Shown here one piece after another: positions 59,851-64,000 of a stretch of DNA of 64,000 nt (position 1 is its first letter; each line of letters starts with the position of its first letter). Source of the stretch: Tigriopus japonicus (Eukaryota; Arthropoda; Copepoda; Harpacticoida; Harpacticidae). The stretch spans positions 5,245,587 through 5,309,586 of the forward strand of contig CM021320.1 in assembly GCA_010645155.1 (NCBI GenBank), given 5' to 3'. The position numbers were made by a program, and so were the translations under genes. A model generated the notes under the pieces. That model was not told where the DNA came from. It saw nothing but the letters and a program-made list of their open reading frames with translations, and ran no database searches.

Positions 59851-62800
59851 CACGTTTGACCTCTGAAAGTGGGAACGCACATGAATTAGATTGAGCGCAA
59901 GGTATGACGTTCTCTGCATACATTTTTTTCTGTAATGAAGTTTATCCTTTTCAAGAAACCCTTTTGGGGTTTCCCCCCCCCAGTTGGAAAAGTTTTTGCA
60001 TTCGACTTCAATATTTTGCAGAGTTCCGGAAAGTGCAGCAACGATTGTACCGGTTCAATTGGTTTATCACCATCACCATTTTGCCAATTTTTCAGCCAAT
60101 TATAATCCCTCAACTTTTGCTCAAAAATGGAAATAAGAGATTCATTCTTACTTCTCCATAAAATGCTACAATAGGCTGCATGGAAACTCACCTTATTCAA
60201 ATAGCTTGAGTTTAACAAAATCAAGTCAAAGTAACGTTATCAAGTATCTATACACGCCCAACTTCTGCGTTTGGAACACAGCAATTGTTGCAGTGTATAT
60301 TCAAGGCCCGCTCATCAGATTTGAATTTGGTATATTCGAACTATTTGAATTAAATGCGTCAACATGCTGTCTATAATATCATTTTCAACCGAAATGAAAG
60401 TTCGCCAATTTTGTCTCGAGTCTGGTTTTGACTCTATCCACACAAAGGAGCCTTAAAGATGGCCTAGCCAATCTGAGACTGGCATGAAAGCAAGCAATAG
60501 ACTTGAATGAACTAAGATTTCTCGGTTCAAGATAAATGTGAGAGCCTGTGGACATTGATATTGTGAGACCCCTCCTGAGTGTATGGCGCATTAAACGGCA
60601 GATCCAATTTATGGTTCCCCAAGAAAGAGTGACGTAAAGAGTGGCGTGTTCTCGAAGCGAGTTTTCATTTAACAGGATCCTAGGAAGAGAACGAAGTAGT
60701 CAAGTAGTCCATCCTTTCCGCTCATTAACTTCTCAAATGCATTCAGCTTCGTCATTTCCCTGGAGGGTCGGTCTGTTGGGCAAATTCGTTTGGAAATGTT
60801 TGGTTCCATAGTTCCAAACTGTGCTCCCACCACCAACCATTGCTCTCATTAATGTTCAGAAATGTCAGATTTCGCCTTGGGTTACAGATGAAATACATTT
60901 ACCATACTTCAAGAAGAAAACTTGTCGTCAATGTGCCATCGATCGTCGAGGCCTAATTTCCAGGAAATCCCCTTTGGAAAGGGATTTCGCAAATGCATGT
61001 CCAATGGAAATGATTCGATGCAAGCCTCAGAAGATCCCAGTCATCCTAAGGGTGAAAGGCATTCCGCACAATGAAAGAAATCTTAGAACGATGTGGAAAG
61101 TTTTCTCGTTTGATGAAAGTCTTCCTCCTGCAGATCGGTGAATCAAGAAATACGAGACGAGATAAAAAAAAGAAAACTCTCAGAAAGAAGAACGGAAAAT
61201 GTTGATTTCGTGGGAATGACAGCTCTCAAGAGCTCGAGGCCTAGCTGGAAGGCCTGAGACATTCAAATTGGGACATTTTACGCCCGCAGAATGAAGACCT
61301 GACTGCATAATTGAAATTTAAAGTCGAAAATAACCGGAAAGATTTGCTGACTTTTTTTTCTGACATAGTGGATTTTGATCTCTTTACAATTCTCCGTTGA
61401 AGTTGGAGAAATGCATCTCTTAGAAGAGCTTGTGCAATACGACGTTCAAACAACACCAAACATCGAAAGCTCACTCTTGATCTCAATGGGAGTTCTAGCA
61501 AAAATGACGAGAGGAAAGACCCCAAGTTTGGCAGCAGATTCGCCAAACCACTCAAACACTTCCCGGAAATTGGATGTTTCCTAGCTCGTCTTTGGAGCGA
61601 AATCCATTTTCAAGGAAATGCCAGTTCATTAGCTGCGCATTTCCAATACATTCTAAGAACAAAATGTCAAAGTATTGCCCCCCTCAAAAAGATTTGCAAC
61701 TTATGTTGCATGCAGAATGGTGCCTTTAGGGCATCATGCCCTTAATCAGAGACAAAGTGCAAAAGTAGAATCAGTGAACTTTTCCAATTACGAGATGTAG
61801 TTCTCCTCTGCCGACATTGTAGGTGTTAATCTCGGCAAAATAAAGTTCGAAACTTTGTTTCCCTTGCAGCAGTTTTTGGAACTTGCATGAAGTTTAATAA
61901 GCCAGATGAGTTTTCGAGGTTGAAGCACAGATATGGATAGATACGACATGTTTTGAGTCAACTCTGCCTACTAATTTATAGGATGATTTTTGGAGCAACG
62001 TGGCCAGATTAACGTCAACCAGCTCTCTTCCTTCAAGTAATGTCACTGAGAACGAACTTGTGTCTGCCCATAATCAAATTGGATATACTTTCAGGGTTGG
62101 TTCATTCCAGTTTTTGAAGAAATAGTTGATCATGAAAAGAATTTGTTATTTGTCTAGCCCTGCCTTAAATGATGTCAAGGGAATCACGTCTTGTTTATTC
62201 CGTGCCAATATTTGGGGGCAACAAATTCATTGGAACAAATGAAGAAAGCTCCGTAAACATCAGCTGGGCCTGAATGCTTCCCCCGTAGCTCGGTCATGGC
62301 CTTTGGTGTCGCGTTGCTTCACTGAAATTTTGCGATCGTATCTCACTCTCGCACTTTTGTTGCGGAGCAACTGACCGTTTGAAATATTTGATCGAACGCA
62401 GAACCGGAAAGAACAGACGCACCACAAAAGGCGGCGCAACACTACGAAGCACAAAATCAACTACCATTTTTCTCATTGTGCTTATCCTATTTAGATGAGA
62501 CAAATCTCATTTTTACTAAACAGAAAACAGGACAGGGTTCCTCTCGAACCAACCCTGTGCATCTAAATTCCGTGTAAGTTTTGAGCTGATTCACGCAACC
62601 ATTTTCCACTTTATGTCCTGCAAAAAATGATGATGTCGTGTCTAAACATATCTATGGGTTGAAGCCGTTGCTTTTCCGGCGTTCTCGTCTTAACTCATTT
62701 TCTGACCTGGTTCTGAGATCTGTTAATGTCTCTCCAACTTGTACGACGCTTGAAATCGCTTTTGAAAAGAATCGCAACCTTTCCGTACATTTTCCAGGGG

Positions 62801-63136
62801 TGTTAAACACGACTTTGTTAACGAGAAAGAGCGAGTCAGGTACAGTACATTCGCCTAATGAAGTAAATCGATCTCTTTCAGACCAGAACTATCTATTCAG
62901 AATGTCTTGAAAAGCGGGCTAGACAAAAATGGTTCTGGTCTCTATGTGGAACTCTTATCAAGTCTCACGTCTCGTAAACCTAGGGTTTCCTAATCAATGA
63001 GTAACGATTGCCCGTTCATTCATCTTAGTTGCGCTGCAATTGCACAATTAAATTCCCTTTGACTTTAGCGATATTATATTTTTGGATTAATTGCGCTTCA
63101 TGAGCAAAGATATAAGAATTAAAGAACTGGTTTCAA
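59851..63136. other. Intergenic, no confident gene
   Basis: A plus frame at about 60860-61050 follows an acceptor-like attaatgttcag and encodes a basic, Cys-containing stretch (KKKTCRQCAIDRRG), but no firm donor or family is evident. The frame at 62638-62910 begins without ATG and has no known domain. Confidence 0.35.
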
Positions 63137-63139
63137 AAC

Positions 63140-63183
63140 TTGGGCCCACATGTGGGCCGCGGTCCACTGGCTGTCGAACTCTG
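63140..63183 (-). mobile_element. Terminal fragment of the ggcaacc hAT family
   Basis: On the reverse strand the sequence cagagttcgacagccagtgg, followed by accgcggcccacatgtgggc, matches the left end of the copy at 50305-50560. Only about 45 bp remain, so it is a truncated end. Confidence 0.6.
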
Positions 63184-63379
63184 CTTTAAAGTCTTGTCTT
63201 GATGTAAAGGAATTGCACATGCCAAAAAGAAATTAGGTTTATGTTGCTTAAGCCGGATCAAAAAAAAATCTAAAAAAGCGCGTTAAATAAGGCCAAGAAT
63301 CAGGCCTATATAATATCAGTTGTAGACGCCATTTGGAAATAGAATTGAAGCATACTAATACATCAAGTTGAAATAAACA

Positions 63380-63475
63380 TGCTCAAGTACAGTTGCACTA
63401 CATAAACTGCGTTTTTAAATCGCAAAAGTGGAGTTTATTTGCTGAAACTAATCTCGATCATAGTTATTTCTAGCT
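63380..63475 (+). repeat. Diverged copy of the dispersed repeat seen at 6429-6549
   Basis: Gctcaagtacagttgcactacata followed by a cgtttttaaatcgc block aligns with the start of the 6429-6549 and 59700-59760 copies, then degenerates. It is an old fragment without visible ends. Confidence 0.5.
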
Positions 63476-63659
63476 CAAGGGAAAGAAGAGCCATCAGAAC
63501 ACTAGCGACAGTGGCTTTAACGGGAAGCTTCAAAAATGCCAATTACTATATTATACCTCACATACCTATACCTTACCTATGTTCCCCACAAGTTACACAT
63601 CGGCAGGCAGGATTCAGTTGGTTGAGAGTGGAACTCACTTTTGGTGCATGTCGTAATTA

Positions 63660-63735
63660 AAGTGGCCAGAGTCGAAAACCTGAGACCTCTCTCGCTACAG
63701 GAAACTGCACTATCCACACTACACCACGTCTCCGT
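63660..63735 (-). mobile_element. tRNA-derived SINE head (second copy)
   Basis: On the minus strand ggagacgtggtgtagtgtgg, then gtgcagtttcctgtagcgagagaggtct and a box B-like aggttttcgactc align along the whole head of the SINE at 56477. The sequence after the head differs, so the two copies have different bodies or one is truncated. The anticodon-loop position reads ctgtagc. Confidence 0.7.
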
Positions 63736-64000
63736 GATGAAGAGATGAACTCGCTCAGAGATGAATACTTTTTTGATACTCACTTTATGGAGTGGCTCAG
63801 AGTCAGAGCTGAAACGCCGTCGGGTATTTGAAATGTAAAGATTAGCACATTCAGTGTCTCAACGCGAGTTGCGAGAGGATGCGACTTCGAAACGATCTCC
63901 TCGGAAGTTCTCTTGAGACGATGGCATCGGCTTAAGTTAATTTCCCGCTCATTTCAAGCAATTAATTTCGTGTCACTTGGGCCCAAAAGTTAGGCCATGT

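Noticed and set aside
1..64000. CRISPR arrays, operons, rRNA or other bacterial features
   Set aside because: No spaced direct repeats, ribosome-binding sites or compact gene runs are present; the window is eukaryotic.

Overview
This window reads as nuclear DNA of an animal, most likely an arthropod and possibly a crustacean such as a copepod. The basis is a receptor of the allatostatin-C/somatostatin class, spliced genes with AATAAA signals, and many cut-and-paste transposons. The species cannot be named from the sequence. The window is gene-poor: three protein genes can be supported well, plus one or two orphan exons. Most of the rest is transposon remnants, simple repeats and anonymous intergenic DNA.

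Layout. From 1 to 3720 there is anonymous sequence with a possible terminal exon on the minus strand, a hairpin and a TTGG microsatellite. From 3723 to 5771 there are two adjacent plus-strand genes for small four-span membrane proteins (160 and 182 aa) that look like tandem paralogs. A tandem repeat holding a 128-base assembly gap separates them. A minus-strand exon lies at 7670-7881. From 7976 to 13050 there is a cluster of mobile elements: a hAT-like element rich in AATTG, a pogo/Tigger-like element, an inverted repeat carrying AGGTCA motifs, a 937-bp LTR mini-retrotransposon (TRIM) with matching 5-bp target duplications, and a small hAT-like element. At 18408-19654 a hAT element carries a second, foldback element inside it.

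From 19.7 to 31.6 kb I recognise no gene. The clearest gene is the allatostatin-C receptor, read from one coding exon at 31814-33373 behind a strong splice acceptor, so an upstream leader exon is expected. From 33.4 to 48.4 kb no gene is recognised, but there is a perfect 47-nt palindrome at 34653-34699.

From 48.4 to 60 kb the window is dense in nested DNA transposons: a pogo-like element with a hAT inside it, a hAT with a foldback element inside it, and a hAT miniature element with a Tc1/mariner pseudogene inside it. A tRNA-derived SINE lies at 56477-56719 and a second copy at 63660-63735. Several insertions can be delimited to the base from their target-site duplications, which gives relative ages. 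The genes show no shared pathway: the receptor is a neuropeptide GPCR and the four-span proteins have no known function.
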